Positions 53,116 to 64,000 of a DNA stretch of 64,000 nucleotides are shown piece after piece. Position numbers and translations under genes: made by a program. Source of the stretch: Punica granatum (Eukaryota; Streptophyta; Magnoliopsida; Myrtales; Lythraceae); NCBI RefSeq assembly GCF_007655135.1, contig NC_045130.1, positions 12,462,001 to 12,526,000 of the forward strand. Reading direction: 5' to 3'. Under the pieces are notes generated by a model, which was given only the letters and a program-made list of their open reading frames with translations, ran no database searches and was not told where the DNA came from. Position 1 is the first letter of the stretch, and every line of letters begins with the position of its first letter.

Positions 53116-54435
53116 TATCAAACTTTTAATTTTAAATTTTAATATATTATATAATAAGATATAATGTAATATTTATATAATATCTTATGAGATACATTAA
53201 CAAAATCTATCACCATATTATAAATTGGACGCAACATTTACAGGCAGTGTCTAATCTCAATATCAGAAAATTCTATATCATAAGGCGTGTGATGTGGACA
53301 AGGAAAACGAAAGAAAATGCAAACATGACCCATAAAAACCTCTTTTATAACCCGTGGATTTTCCCACATCCAATAGGAACGGGTTCTTGGCATCCTCATG
53401 AGGGCGAGACCTTTCCCATCATCAAGATGCCTCCTTTTTAGGACAAAATCATGAGAAACATGCGCAAGACAAACAATAGCTCTCGAATGGATCTTTTCGA
53501 TATCGTGAAATGAGGACTAATTAGTTGAGTCGACCTTACTAGTTGGTCCTCCTAGTCAATCACATTCCTCAGTTGGAGTCTATCCACATAGATTTTAGAC
53601 TTCATTATCGTGAGAATAAGTTCTTTACTTATACTTTCTTTTTGGCTTTTTAAACTGATAAATGCAGCAATCTATAAATATATTAATTTACCTTTTTATT
53701 TTTTTATCATGTCTGAAAATTTGTATATTTTATGAACAGCTAAAAAATTTTCTTTGCTTATTGAAGAAAAATAACATCATTTTCTTGCCTTACATATTGC
53801 TATCATTTATTTAATGAACATAAAATAATGTAATATTCTTAAATTTCGATTTAAATGTTAGCATAGATGCGAATCTTCCTGATAAAGAGGTACAAAATTC
53901 TCCTTGTTTACTTTTATTTTTTAATTAATGAAGAAAAATAATATCATTTCCTTTCATATTGTATTCCTTTCTTTAATGAAAAGACAATAATATAGTATTC
54001 TTAAATTTCAATTTTAATAAAATAACTTTAGTGATGCTTGCTAGTATATGAAAAAAATAAAGTAATCAATACGGATTATTTTTCTAATGATTACTTTTCT
54101 ATGAAAAAATAATAAAATAAATAATTTTTTTTCTAATGATATATATGTTTCAAGTTTTCCATTTCAAATAATTATTTTTTAAACTTTTTAAATTTTTAAT
54201 AAATGCATTTCGTACTATTCTACGCAATGCACGGATTCCATGCTGAATTATGCAAAAAGCATTGCTGTACTGATAATGATGCTTAGTTGGGCCAATTTAA
54301 TTATAAGTGTATATATATTCTCAGAGCAACATGATATGGTAGATTTTCTTGGGAGGCTTCTGCCCATGTTCCTTGGTTTTGGGTAGAGATGGCCTCCTCC
54401 CATTTGCAATAACTTTTAATATCAATTTATAATAG

Positions 54436-54600
54436 TTCAACCAACGTGGATTATTTCAAGCAATTCGACACTTGTTGTCTTTAAGTAAGGTTTCGAATTT
54501 AAGTATTGTGAATGTAGAAAATCTATGCCGAAAGAATTTTATCCCCTTAGTAGGCCGACTCGGCTCGACTAGATTAGTCGGAGCACAATTGAGCTTTCCA
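54436..54600 (+). mobile_element. SINE-like repeat, copy d
   Basis: A plus-oriented copy with CACTTGTTGTCTTTAAGTAA, GGTTTCGAATTTAAG, CCCCTTAGTAGG and CGACTAGATTAGTC in the family order. Confidence 0.45.
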
Positions 54601-54768
54601 AATATCAGGTTCATACTGAAAAAAAAATTTATAATATTTCAACCATATATTTATATAAAAAAAAATTCTAAGGTAAATATGTCATATATTATAAGGTTTT
54701 CATATTCCAATTATAAGATAAAGTAATATTCCTTTACTATCACCTTTACATTTTTGATCTTATAAAAT

Positions 54769-55189
54769 GGGGCAAATTACGCTATATATCATGTGGTTTC
54801 ATCACTACTTCAAATCTATCATATGCTTTTAAAATTATAAAAAATATTGCATGATTTACATTTTTTTCCAAATCTATCCCACCATTATATCTTGCGTCAA
54901 TATTTAAAGGTCTAGCCATTGTGGCTCTTTACTTGGAATAGATTTGAGAAAAAAATTAAAACTATGTGATAGATTTGAGGAAAAAAACTAAAATCATATG
55001 ATAAATTTGAGAAAAAAATTAAAATCATGGGATAAATTTAAAGCCTATTTATTTTTCATTAACGAAAAATTATAATGCCGAGATATATTTGAAAAAATTG
55101 TAAGACATGGGATATTTTTAAAATTTTTAAAAGTATAGGATAGATTTAAAAAAAAAGATGAAATCGTGGAATATGTAGTGTAAAAATCC
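54769..55189. mobile_element. 421-bp MITE with exact 8-bp target duplication
   Basis: The ends GGGGCAAATTACGCTATAT and TGTAGTGTAAAAATCC are part of an inverted repeat of about 60 bp. TATAAAAT flanks both sides exactly (54761-54768 and 55190-55197). Multiple internal copies of GATAGATTTGAG-type motifs link it to the MITE at 46271. Confidence 0.8.
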
Positions 55190-56305
55190 TATAAAATATT
55201 CACAAAAATTTTGAAAATCCAATTCTGACTTTATAATAGCGCCAAAATTTCCATGAAACCCATGGATTATCATAAATTAGTTCTTAAATTATTTATAAAA
55301 CGACAATTTGCTGAGAATTTTGAGATTATCGCCATATATTAAATGAAAAATAAACACTGTGTGGTGTTTGAACTTATGCTGTGATACCATGAGAAAATCT
55401 ACAATGAGCACAACTCGTTCAGCCACAATCACCGAGTTACTTGAAAGTTACTTGAAAGCCAAGTTTGACTTCGAAGCCTACTGCATTCCATCGATGTTAA
55501 CCATACTCAGACGACGGATCTTTTGTAAAAAAAAATCATGCAGCCATTGATATTGCAGGTAACCTTATCTTACATAATTAAAGGGACTAAGGTGGTGTTC
55601 GTTTTTACTTAAAATCAAGTGTTGTTATTTTATGAAATAAGTGCTTATTAATTAAGTTAATCTTTTTTGGTGGATATGTGTTGAAAATCTGAAATTCTAT
55701 GATGTAATCAAGGAGTATATTTTGCAACGGTGACGCTCGGTAATCAGGAGATTCCAAGTTCGTTACTCGTTGTGAGACTATTCGTGCTTCTTTAACTATT
55801 CACCATTAGAATTTTTATTTTATTAGATTAGACTCATAAGTTGCTTGTATTTTATGTTGGGAAGTTTTTTTTTTCTTTTGATAAATAAGAAAACTTTATA
55901 TAGGAAAGTTACTAGAAACAATAATAGGGATATTAGATCTTCATCCACTTGTATTATATCGTGGTGTAATGTTATACGTACAGTCAATATTATTTTTGGC
56001 AATTTGGTAATATGAGATCACGATGCGCCAGGCATAGCTCGCAATAGTATGTAGGGAAAGAATCAATAACAAGGGCATACAATAAGGTAAAGTTGTCAAA
56101 GAGTTTCTAGCTCGATCCACCCATCTTACGCGTGGCATCGTGGACGTGGAAGGTTCTAATATTGTCATAGCTTTCGTGATCGTCTCTGGCTGATACTTAT
56201 AACTCAACTGTAGCTTAGGTAGCAGGGCAAAATGAGACCCGCCTCCTTTAAATCATTAGTTTATAACATCTCACCGTCTAACAGGGAAAAAAAAAAAAGC
56301 AAAAA

Positions 56306-56530
56306 CGTAAGCAGACATTAGAAAATTGTCAACGTTACAAGCAAATTCAATGATCTTAGATCAAATCTGAACTTCTACGCAACTTTATTGATATATATAT
56401 ATATATATATATTAATTAGCATTATACATACATAAATAAAATACTCTTTGCTATAATAGCCACCGCATGTCATTCTTGCTCCCCAAGAAAAATTATGTGG
56501 AACCGCCTAGTCATAATTAGCTAGTCAAAA
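56306..56530. repeat. Diverged partial copy of the satellite unit upstream of AOX copy 4
   Basis: It shares TTAGAAAATTGTCAACG, AATTCAATGATCTTAG, the TA-rich run followed by TTAATTAGCATTA, and GCTCCCCAAGAAAAATT with the unit upstream of AOX copy 2 and with the array. Confidence 0.6.
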
Positions 56531-56909
56531 GAGGAAAGAGGGCATTTCTTTGGAATTGGAAGGTTCGTGCTACCTTTATTTGAAAGCCTTTCTTTCTCCC
56601 CAAGGATCGTTGGGCAAGGCAAAGCTGTCCAACACCATACTAAATGCACACGTGTCTCGTCCATGTCATCACCCGCCAACTCAGACCAACTCATATATAC
56701 GCAAATTTGAAAAGTTATTGTATGGCCGTAGAACACCGAAACAACTGTGAAAGATATGCGCCGTTCATAGAAAGAATGCTCGGATTAAAGATTTGGGTAT
56801 ATTATGGTCAATGATTAACTGATTAATACAAGATCTGACCGTAGACGGCTAACCGTATAAAAAAAAAAATTAAATTGCCCGCAGACGGCTAACAGTATAA
56901 AATTGGAGT

Positions 56910-56938
56910 GTGGGACCCACAAGCCGTCGCTATAAAAA
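56910..56938 (+). promoter_or_regulatory. Core promoter of AOX copy 4: GTGGGACCCAC plus TATA box
   Basis: GTGGGACCCAC lies at 56910-56920 and TATAAAAA at 56931-56938, 110 bp before the ATG. Just upstream, GCAGACGGCTAAC followed by GTATAAAA occurs at 56881, with a near-copy at about 56842. Confidence 0.7.
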
Positions 56939-57047
56939 CCTGCCTACAACCCTCATGCAGTCTTCGTGACATAACCAAAAAAGTCTTCTAAAACCTCTCC
57001 GAGACACATCCTCATAAACCCCTCCCACATTCTCGCGTCGGACGAAG

Positions 57048-59114
57048 ATGATGATGATCGGCCGCAACGGTGGCAAGCTGGCCGCGGCGGGGCAGCGCCT
57101 CTTCACCACAGCTGCCCTGCGCGGCGTTTCGAGCGGGGCTGCTCCGCTCAAGACGCCGTGGCTGTTGGCTGGTCCTGCTCGCACGGTGACGGTTTCATGG
57201 GTTAGGGCTCCTCCGATCGGACTGAGGAATGGGAGCACGCTTGCTCTCGGCGACAGGGCTGAGCAGCCGCACAGATGTGATGAGAAGGCGGCTAGCGGAG
57301 CTGGATCGGCTGGAGCAGGCGGTGAAGAGAAAGGGATCGTGAGCTATTGGGGCGTATCTCCCGCCAAGGTCGCCAAAGAAGATGGAACCGAATGGAAGTG
57401 GCACTGTTTCAGGGTATTGGGCTAATTTCTTTCCTCCCATCTCTCTCCCTAGACTTAATATGTCATATTGCGTGAATTATTTTGATCTGAATTTTTTTTT
57501 GTATGAAATTCTTCAGGCTTAATTATTGTTACAAGGAGGCCGAGGGGTGGCTGAAGGATGCAGCCACGCGATTATCTTTGTCTAACAGAAAGAAAATTGT
57601 TCACTTTTTTGGTGAAATGTTAGTTTTCGCCCCGAATTTCACCTCGGCTTCGGTTTTCTCATGAAAGGGGTTGTATAATATCAGATGGTATGGTGAAACT
57701 TTGAGATTTTGTCGTTTTGATTAGGCAATAGATCTGATGAGGAAGGCAGGCTAGGATTTTCGACATACAAGAGTATTCATTCATCAACTGAGCTTTGGTA
57801 TATGCATTTTGCTTGAGTTTCATACTCGAACATTAACATATATGTTGCTTGTAAGATGTATCCTTTACGTCGTAACAGTGATGATTTGCAAGAACATAAC
57901 TCTGTTAATAGAATCCTTTACATGAACATCATATTACATATATGCATGGGACTTTTTGTGTCAATCTTATATGTTCTGTGCAACTGATGAATGTCTTGGT
58001 TTTGGTGGGTGTGGATGAACCAAAGCCATGGGAGACGTACGAAGCGGACCTGTCGATAGATCTGAAGAAACACCATGCCCCCTTGACCTTCTTGGACAGG
58101 CTGGCATTTTGGACTGTCAAAGCCATGAGATACCCAACCGATATTTTCTTTCAGGTAACCTGTTTTGTTTCGACATATAACGTGGATATTTTTAATTATT
58201 TGACCAGTTCAATGGTAATAATCATCATAAAATGTTAAAGAGATTCTCTGCTTTTAACAATCAATTTAAAAGTTAGTTGATCCTACCCAGGTATGCTGGT
58301 CATTTTTCACTAGTGTATTTATGATATGATCGAATAGGAAAATATCGGATGGTGAAACAGGATTTTTTCGCAGAAATTTGTCAAGTTTCTTGGTATCAGA
58401 ATAACCCAAGGAAACATGCATAACAATCCTCTCCATGTAACAGAGAAGATATGGTTGCCGAGCAATGATGCTCGAGACAGTGGCTGCGGTGCCTGGGATG
58501 GTAGGTGGAATGCTGCTGCACTGCAAATCCCTGCGCAGGTTTGAGCACAGCGGAGGATGGATCAAGGCCCTGCTTGAGGAGGCCGAGAACGAGCGCATGC
58601 ACCTCATGACCTTTATGGAGGTCTCCAATCCCCGGTGGTATGAGCGGGCCCTTGTGTTTGCAGTGCAGGGCGTCTTCTTCAATGCCTACTTCCTTGGGTA
58701 CATGGTCTCTCCCAAGTTTGCGCACCGTGTGGTCGGGTACCTGGAGGAGGAGGCTATCCACTCTTATACCGAGTTCCTCAAGGAGCTGGACAATGGCAAC
58801 ATTGAGAACGTCCCTGCCCCTGCAATTGCTATTGATTACTGGCGCCTGCCCCCGGGTTCCACCCTTAGGGATGTCGTAATGGTGGTGAGGGCCGATGAGG
58901 CCCACCACCGTGACGTGAACCACTTTGCATCGGTAAGCTTTCTCATCCAAAAAGATTCTCTATAAGTTCTGAAGGATCTTCCAGTGGTCGAATTTAGATG
59001 TTCTATTTTTGGGGATTGTTCCTGATTGGCTTCTCTCATGATGAAACGTTGCAGGACATACGCTGTCAGGGTCGTGAGCTGAAGGAAGCTCCTGCTCCTA
59101 TCGGGTATCACTGA
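57048..59114 (+). CDS. AOX1: Alternative oxidase, AOX copy 4, 4 exons, 347 aa
   Basis: A mitochondrial ubiquinol oxidase of the AOX1 type. Exons 57048-57413, 58026-58154, 58444-58932 and 59055-59114 join in frame, with standard exon 2-4 lengths. The presequence starts [19 protein letters not shown]. CysI is C120 (WHCFRPW) and CysII C192. Ligands E176, E215, H218, E266, E317 and H320 are present. It has RRYGCRAMM and [10 protein letters not shown] as in typical AOX1 proteins, and none of the odd changes of copy 3. The gene converges on the HGL1-type gene, with 764 bp between stop codons. As the intact neighbour is here, this locus probably keeps the ancestral arrangement. Confidence 0.95.
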
Positions 59115-59878
59115 CAGAAGAGACCCCTTCGACACTAGGGAGTCGTCATTTTGTCTAGGGAAACATCTGAATGTGTTCAATTGAGAAACATCTATACCTT
59201 TCTAAGTAACGAGTAACTCCCATTGATGATTACTATGTTTTCCGATATCATTTTTAATAACTACTATCTGTGGTAACTGGAAATTGCCTCTTTTTCACTG
59301 AATAAAAGGCTAGGTCGGGTTATTAGCCCGCTGTGGCTGCCCCAACTAAGAGAACCTAACCGCCACGGAATGTTCCTTTCGCCATAGCTCGCTGAGACTT
59401 AGCCCAACTTGGTCACCGTAGCCCCACCAGCACACTAGTGAATTAAGTCGAGGCACACTGGATCAAGCATTATGGGTCGGCCACCGCCATCCCATAATAC
59501 ACCCACATAGTGGCGAGCTGAGATCTACGTGATTCGAACTCGTGATGTTCAAGTAAAGCGCTTGAAGCTTAACCACTAGACCACTCATGCTGGTGGTACT
59601 GGAAATTGCCTCTGTCCATGCTGATCATCACTCGATATACATATAACCCTTTTTTACCGGGTAAGCAATCGGGGAAATGCAGAGAGTAAGAAAATTCACA
59701 ACGGAAATCTCGGAGAGAAGCTCTTATTAGGGCATTATTCTTAGTACATATTCATAGTATTACAAGTACATTTGCAACAAACTACGGAGCTGTGGATGAT
59801 GCCACTTGAGAAGCCATGTTTTAGTAGCTTATTTTATCCCTTTTATGCTTTCATCTACTTGAAAATCAGCAGATTAAA
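59115..59878. other. Convergent spacer between AOX copy 4 and the HGL1-type gene
   Basis: It holds both 3' untranslated regions and a SINE at 59292-59597. No other gene is seen. Confidence 0.6.
59292..59597 (-). mobile_element. tRNA-derived SINE with 16-bp target duplication
   Basis: ACTGGAAATTGCCTCT flanks the element exactly at 59276-59291 and 59598-59613. Read on the minus strand, the 306-bp body begins ACCACCAGCATGAGTGG, has an A box AGTGGTCTAGTGGTTAAG and a B box CGAGTTCGAATCACG about 30 bp later, and ends with a short A run. The 3' flank of AOX copy 2 lacks it, so it came in after that duplication. Confidence 0.9.
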
Positions 59879-62800
59879 TCATGGGATGCTTATTACCTCG
59901 TACTCATGGGAGATCCTAAGAGGCGACTCCTTCGAGACAGGTCTCTCTTCGGACCACAGCTCTAAGTTAACTGTCCCCGTACCCCAGTGAATCATGCACT
60001 TGAATACCTCATTCGTGCTGAACCGGCTAACTAATCCTATGCCAAGACATTTGTCACAGAGCGTCCATTTTCCTGAGATTGAGAATCCATTGAAAACAGT
60101 TATTTGACTCTTCCTACCAAGAGTGCGTTCATTGACACAATGTAGGAAGATCGGAAACATAGTTTACCATTTGGCATGAGATCTCCTTCAAAGGTCTGCT
60201 CCCCAGAGTCGGGCCAAATTTCATGCTTTGAGCCATTGACCGTGGTGAAAGAGATGAATGATTCTGTTGGGTGCAAGAGGGTGAACATCGGGTGTGCTCT
60301 TAGACAGACCAGCCTACAAAAACATGCACATGTGACATAACTTGAAGCCCTGAGAGGTAATTTTATCGCATTCTTATGCACAAACTGACAATTCAAATTA
60401 ATAATCTAAATTGAAGTGTCTACTATTTTTTTTCTATGTGATCATGCTGGAATTGAACCCGCAACATACAGAAAAATGCAATATCAGTCCTCCATCTAAA
60501 CCGTAGATTAACCCTATGCAGACTGCTCATACTGACATGCCTTGATGAATTGAGCTTTTCTTTCTTTGGTTTTTTTCCCCCCATGACTAAGACTCAGAAT
60601 TTTATGCACTTACCTTGAAAAGCCACCTGACCCAGCACCGACTTTGCGGGCTATAATACTAGAGTCAATTCGAAAGACCTTAGGATTGTCCTTTGGGATT
60701 GATATCTGCCGCTGAATGGCCAACCCACCACCGATATCTCCTTCTAAAATGAGGGATTCCTCCTCACCAGCATGCTCAAGGTCTCTCCTACAAGTAGGAA
60801 CCAAGTACTCATTAGATGGGAAATGACGATTGAATACAATTATCGCATCTCCAACACTCTATGCTGAGTATCAAAGTTCAGAAACTCACTCGATAACTGC
60901 ATACTCCTCAGTGCACCCAGCAGACCTATACTCTCTACCACTATATTCTTCGTATCCATTGATATCAATTCTGCTATGCAGCCACTGAGATCCTGAGGAA
61001 TTGACAGCGGAAACCAGAAAGAAGGTCTTAATCTTGAGACCATTTTCCCATAGAAGCTCTGGAATTAATTGGACCAACCTTTTCTTCTTTTTTCATAAAG
61101 GTATGGAGTAATTCATCGGCGATCTATGCACTGAACAAGTATCTAACTAATATTCTCACATTTTACCAGTGATAAATAAATAAATAAAAGAAACGACTTT
61201 CTTTTCCTCATTGCAGTTAATTAGAACAGGGTCGAGTTACCAGAAGGGAGGTGCTCCATGGACAAGATCCTCCCTCCGATCCAAGGCACTACTTTTAGAG
61301 CCCATTCACCGCTTTTCAGTTCAACTGGAGTCTTTGAAAGTTCGAAGCCCTTATGACTCGAAACATCCTCCACATCAGGGATGTGCTTGCAACTCTCTGC
61401 CCATCAACAGTATCAGCACATGAAAAGGAATCAATTCAAATTAGCTATTGAGATGAATGGACAACATGATATTATTATTACCTAATCGAGCTTTATATTT
61501 CTTCTCACTTTCAGACACCAGTTCCATAACTTCATCTTTTGAAGGCACAGTAATTTGAACAACGTCACCATCCATTCCCCATGCATCAACCTGTGAACAC
61601 ATAGATCACCAATACATCAAAGGCAAAGGACTGTCAAAATTTTGCTCAAGAAATGCGTATAGCTTAAAAACAAGGACTTGACAAAGGAAAATGGACTACC
61701 ATTGCACCTCCACCAAGCAACAATTTCGCATGCAAACGTCGTTTTGGCCTCTTCCACGAGCCTTCTTCTTTAGACACACTTACACTAACCAGCGAAGATT
61801 CACATTTGGCAGCATAGTGAGTATAGAGGTATCTACCCTTAGTAAATTCATACCCATCTCCATCATCTTCAAAGAGAACACCTTTCGCTTTCCCTGCCAG
61901 GAGAAATAGGAAACTCTAATTTGACATGCTATCAATTAAAATGGCCATAAGCAGGAACCTGAGCCCGATAGCCGTATGCAGAACTTAAAAAACTGGGCTA
62001 GGCCAACCAGCCAAGAACTGGGTTTCTAGCTGCCAGTTCCCAGCAAAACACCATCTGCAAATCAAAATATGGAGTTATGCTGATTCATGTCTGTCCTATA
62101 CGCACTGACAACTCCTTGCTTGAGGTTGGTCTCCTCGTGCGTAACTTTATTAAGTATAAGATTTCTTTTATTATTTGATATATCCAAATAGACCTCCTAC
62201 ATTCCAAGATCGCTCTGATGTCTGGCTCAGTCTCGCAAAATACAGTCACTAGCCTTTACGTTCCTATTATACTCTTTGATCTTTTATCCTATAGTTAGGG
62301 GAACCAGAAGACATACACAAACCACAGTGAAGGAAAGAGAATCAAGACTAGAATAGAAGACAAAAGTATATTTCTATGAATAGGTTGCAAGATGGAAGAA
62401 TATTTCGTTGCGAGAGAAACATACTAACCCTCTTCATCCAAAGCCACAAGGAGGGTTAAGTCATCATTGGGATTTGCTTCACCAGTATGCTGATGTACAG
62501 GGGCCAAGGGGATGATCGATCCACCTTGCAGATACAAAGTGGGCAAATCCTACATATCATTGATGGAATTTGCAAGTTAGAACATTGTTCATAGTTTAGC
62601 GAGCGAGTATTGTGGGAAGTATTATTAGGCTAAGTTTATATTGTTATACCGGATGTGAATCTTCAAAGTCAAATTTCTGCCATATGCCCTTGGGCAGTAT
62701 GGGTTGCAAGTTGTCTGAACCCTGATCGGGTGACGAGCTGAACAAGGAAGAAAGGAAGTTAAGGAGAGGGCAGAATCTTGTTAGGGAAAAGCTAATGACC

Positions 62801-62948
62801 CAGCAAAAAAAAAATCCAGAAAACTAGAATCGAGTTGCCCGAAAGAAATTTTGCCACAAGTTACAAAATTAATAAGAACTTGGGGTGTGAGGTTTTCTTC
62901 TATTAACACTGGAGGGGTTGAGAAAGAGATAGAGAGACGGAGACAAAG

Positions 62949-62986
<38 letters not shown>

Positions 62987-64000
62987 GAGGAGATAGAGAA
63001 CCTTGCATTAATCAGGAGCGGGCCCAAGAGAAATGAATTTTCTAGTGTCCTTAGTTTTGGATCTTTTGGATCTGCATGAGAAATTTTATGTATCCTTTGA
63101 ATAAGAAGTATATATGACATAAACCTGAGGAAAAGGAAACTTAGATATTGTGCAACCCACCAGCAAAGAAAGTAGGGCTTGCAATTGGAGTCCCCGTTGT
63201 ATGAGCAATATAAAAAAGAGTGTAAATGTGGGGAAGAAGGCGATACCGACGCTTCAATGCCAGGCGACAAACTTCCTCACACTACTTGGAAGGAAGAGAG
63301 GGAGGGGGGGGGGGAAAGGAAACAGACACGAGTATTCAGTTCTAAAACTCAAGCAAATCAAACTAAATATTCATGCATTAAACACTAAAAACCAAACTGA
63401 GGCCAAAAGGGAGGAAAAATTAATTAAAGAAAGCTCAGCGTTAAGCCCTTGCCATCATCTAATATAGTGCGGAGCCAGATGAGCTGTTTAAAGAGGCCTG
63501 AACTAATAATTCTCATGAGCTTAGCATTGGCTTCACGAGTCCCTTGAAGCTAATATTTCAAAACATCCATATAAATAAACAAATAAATAAAGAAACAACC
63601 TCTTCCCCAAAAGACCAAGGCTCATGATCAATAGTGTCAGTTTCAGAATGCCCACGGGCAAATGGGAACATTGCACCAACTCCCATCCACCTCCCAAATA
63701 ACTTCGGAGTGGCGTTCCCTGCAAACCCACCGATATCAGGTCCTGCAAGTGGTTGACCACTGAGCCCCTGAAAAGAAATGATCAAAAGGTTCAACCAAAA
63801 GTCCCACTAGAAATGCAACCGTAGGCAGTCAAAGATTTTACTTACCAATTGGAGTACCATAGAGATGCTCATGTGGAGGTGCTCCCAATTGGAAAGGTTA
63901 TCTCCTGTCCAAGTGGCAGCATACCTCTGACTCCCAATAAATCCAGCTCGCGTGAGAACGAATGGTCGCTTGTTCTCATTCGCTAATTTCATGCCTTCAT
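59879..64000 (-). CDS. HGL1: GH31 alpha-glucosidase (heteroglycan glucosidase HGL1-type), 3' part, runs off the window
   Basis: A glycoside hydrolase family 31 enzyme; the Arabidopsis relative (about 991 aa) is HGL1. Exons, 5' to 3' on the minus strand: 64000-63846 (partial), 63767-63600, 63281-63161, 63071-63002, 62737-62650, 62549-62429, 61893-61700, 61590-61482, 61396-61241, 60992-60890, 60787-60614, 60313-60168 and 60072-59879. They join in frame to 598 codons plus stop. The N-terminal 40 percent, with the catalytic nucleophile motif, lies beyond 64000. Visible are [20 protein letters not shown], then TGDN with the expected acid/base Asp, [22 protein letters not shown], the C-terminal [17 protein letters not shown] region and [15 protein letters not shown] at the end. 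All introns seen are GT-AG. A decayed copy of the last exons lies at 36885-38530. Confidence 0.95.
62951..62982. repeat. AC dinucleotide microsatellite in an HGL1 intron
   Basis: Sixteen AC units lie within the intron between the exons 63071-63002 and 62737-62650, followed by a purine-rich GAGA tract on the left side. Confidence 0.9.

Larger units (their letters stand above)
51965..56909. other. Spacer between AOX copies 3 and 4
   Basis: No gene is seen. Homology with the 3' flank of the other AOX copies ends at about 52190. The spacer then holds SINE-like repeats (52209, 52945, 54436, perhaps 55725-55830), a 421-bp MITE at 54769, AT-rich sequence, and from about 56300 the upstream sequence shared among the young AOX genes. 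Confidence 0.6.

Noticed and set aside
62781..63270. Minus-strand frames across the AC microsatellite
   Set aside because: They read through an HGL1 intron and its microsatellite. The true exons (63071-63002 and 63281-63161) are fixed by splice sites and homology.

Overview
The window is plant nuclear DNA. Its genes have many introns with GT-AG (once GC-AG) borders, they encode plant-type proteins, and long AT-rich spacers are full of SINEs, MITEs, MULEs, hAT remnants, TRIMs and a solo LTR. The proteins look eudicot, but I cannot name the species from sequence alone.

Layout. (1) 763-1887, plus: a complete small acyl-CoA-binding protein gene (90 aa, 4 exons). (2) 2604-6452, minus, convergent with it: a complete DUR3 high-affinity urea/H+ symporter gene (716 aa, 9 exons, one GC-AG intron). 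(3) 6453-14526: gene-poor, rich in transposon remnants. (4) 14527-15866, minus: an F-box gene whose reading frame is broken near its 3' end. (5) 15954-24958: gene-poor, with a composite of two fold-back elements around a five-copy tandem repeat. (6) 25085-59114, plus: four alternative oxidase (AOX) genes in tandem, all with the 4-exon plant structure (exons 2-4 of 129, 489 and 60 nt) and all reconstructable without a break. The first (25085-26485) is divergent; the other three (34138, 49872, 57048) are recent duplicates that share promoter and flanks. (7) 59879-64000, minus, running off the right edge: the 3' part (13 exons, 598 codons) of a glycoside hydrolase family 31 gene like Arabidopsis HGL1, convergent with the last AOX gene.

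How the AOX region was built. A decayed copy of the HGL1 3' end lies downstream of AOX copy 2, split by a solo LTR, so the duplicated unit was AOX plus the end of its neighbour. Sequence present once upstream of AOX copies 2 and 4 has been amplified upstream of AOX copy 3 into about 16-17 tandem units of about 484 bp (38.7-46.8 kb). In copy 2 the same unit is split by a 3.35-kb inverted-repeat MULE-like complex with 9-bp target duplications. AOX copy 3 also has Ser in place of the regulatory CysI, which in known AOX proteins changes organic-acid activation. The three young copies keep a GTGGGNCCCAC palindrome just upstream of a TATAAAAA box.

The genes do not form one pathway. AOX acts in the mitochondrial inner membrane, DUR3 in the plasma membrane, the small ACBP and the HGL1-type glucosidase in the cytosol. 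The coherent story is local duplication of a stress-type respiratory gene with divergence of its promoters and of one regulatory residue.
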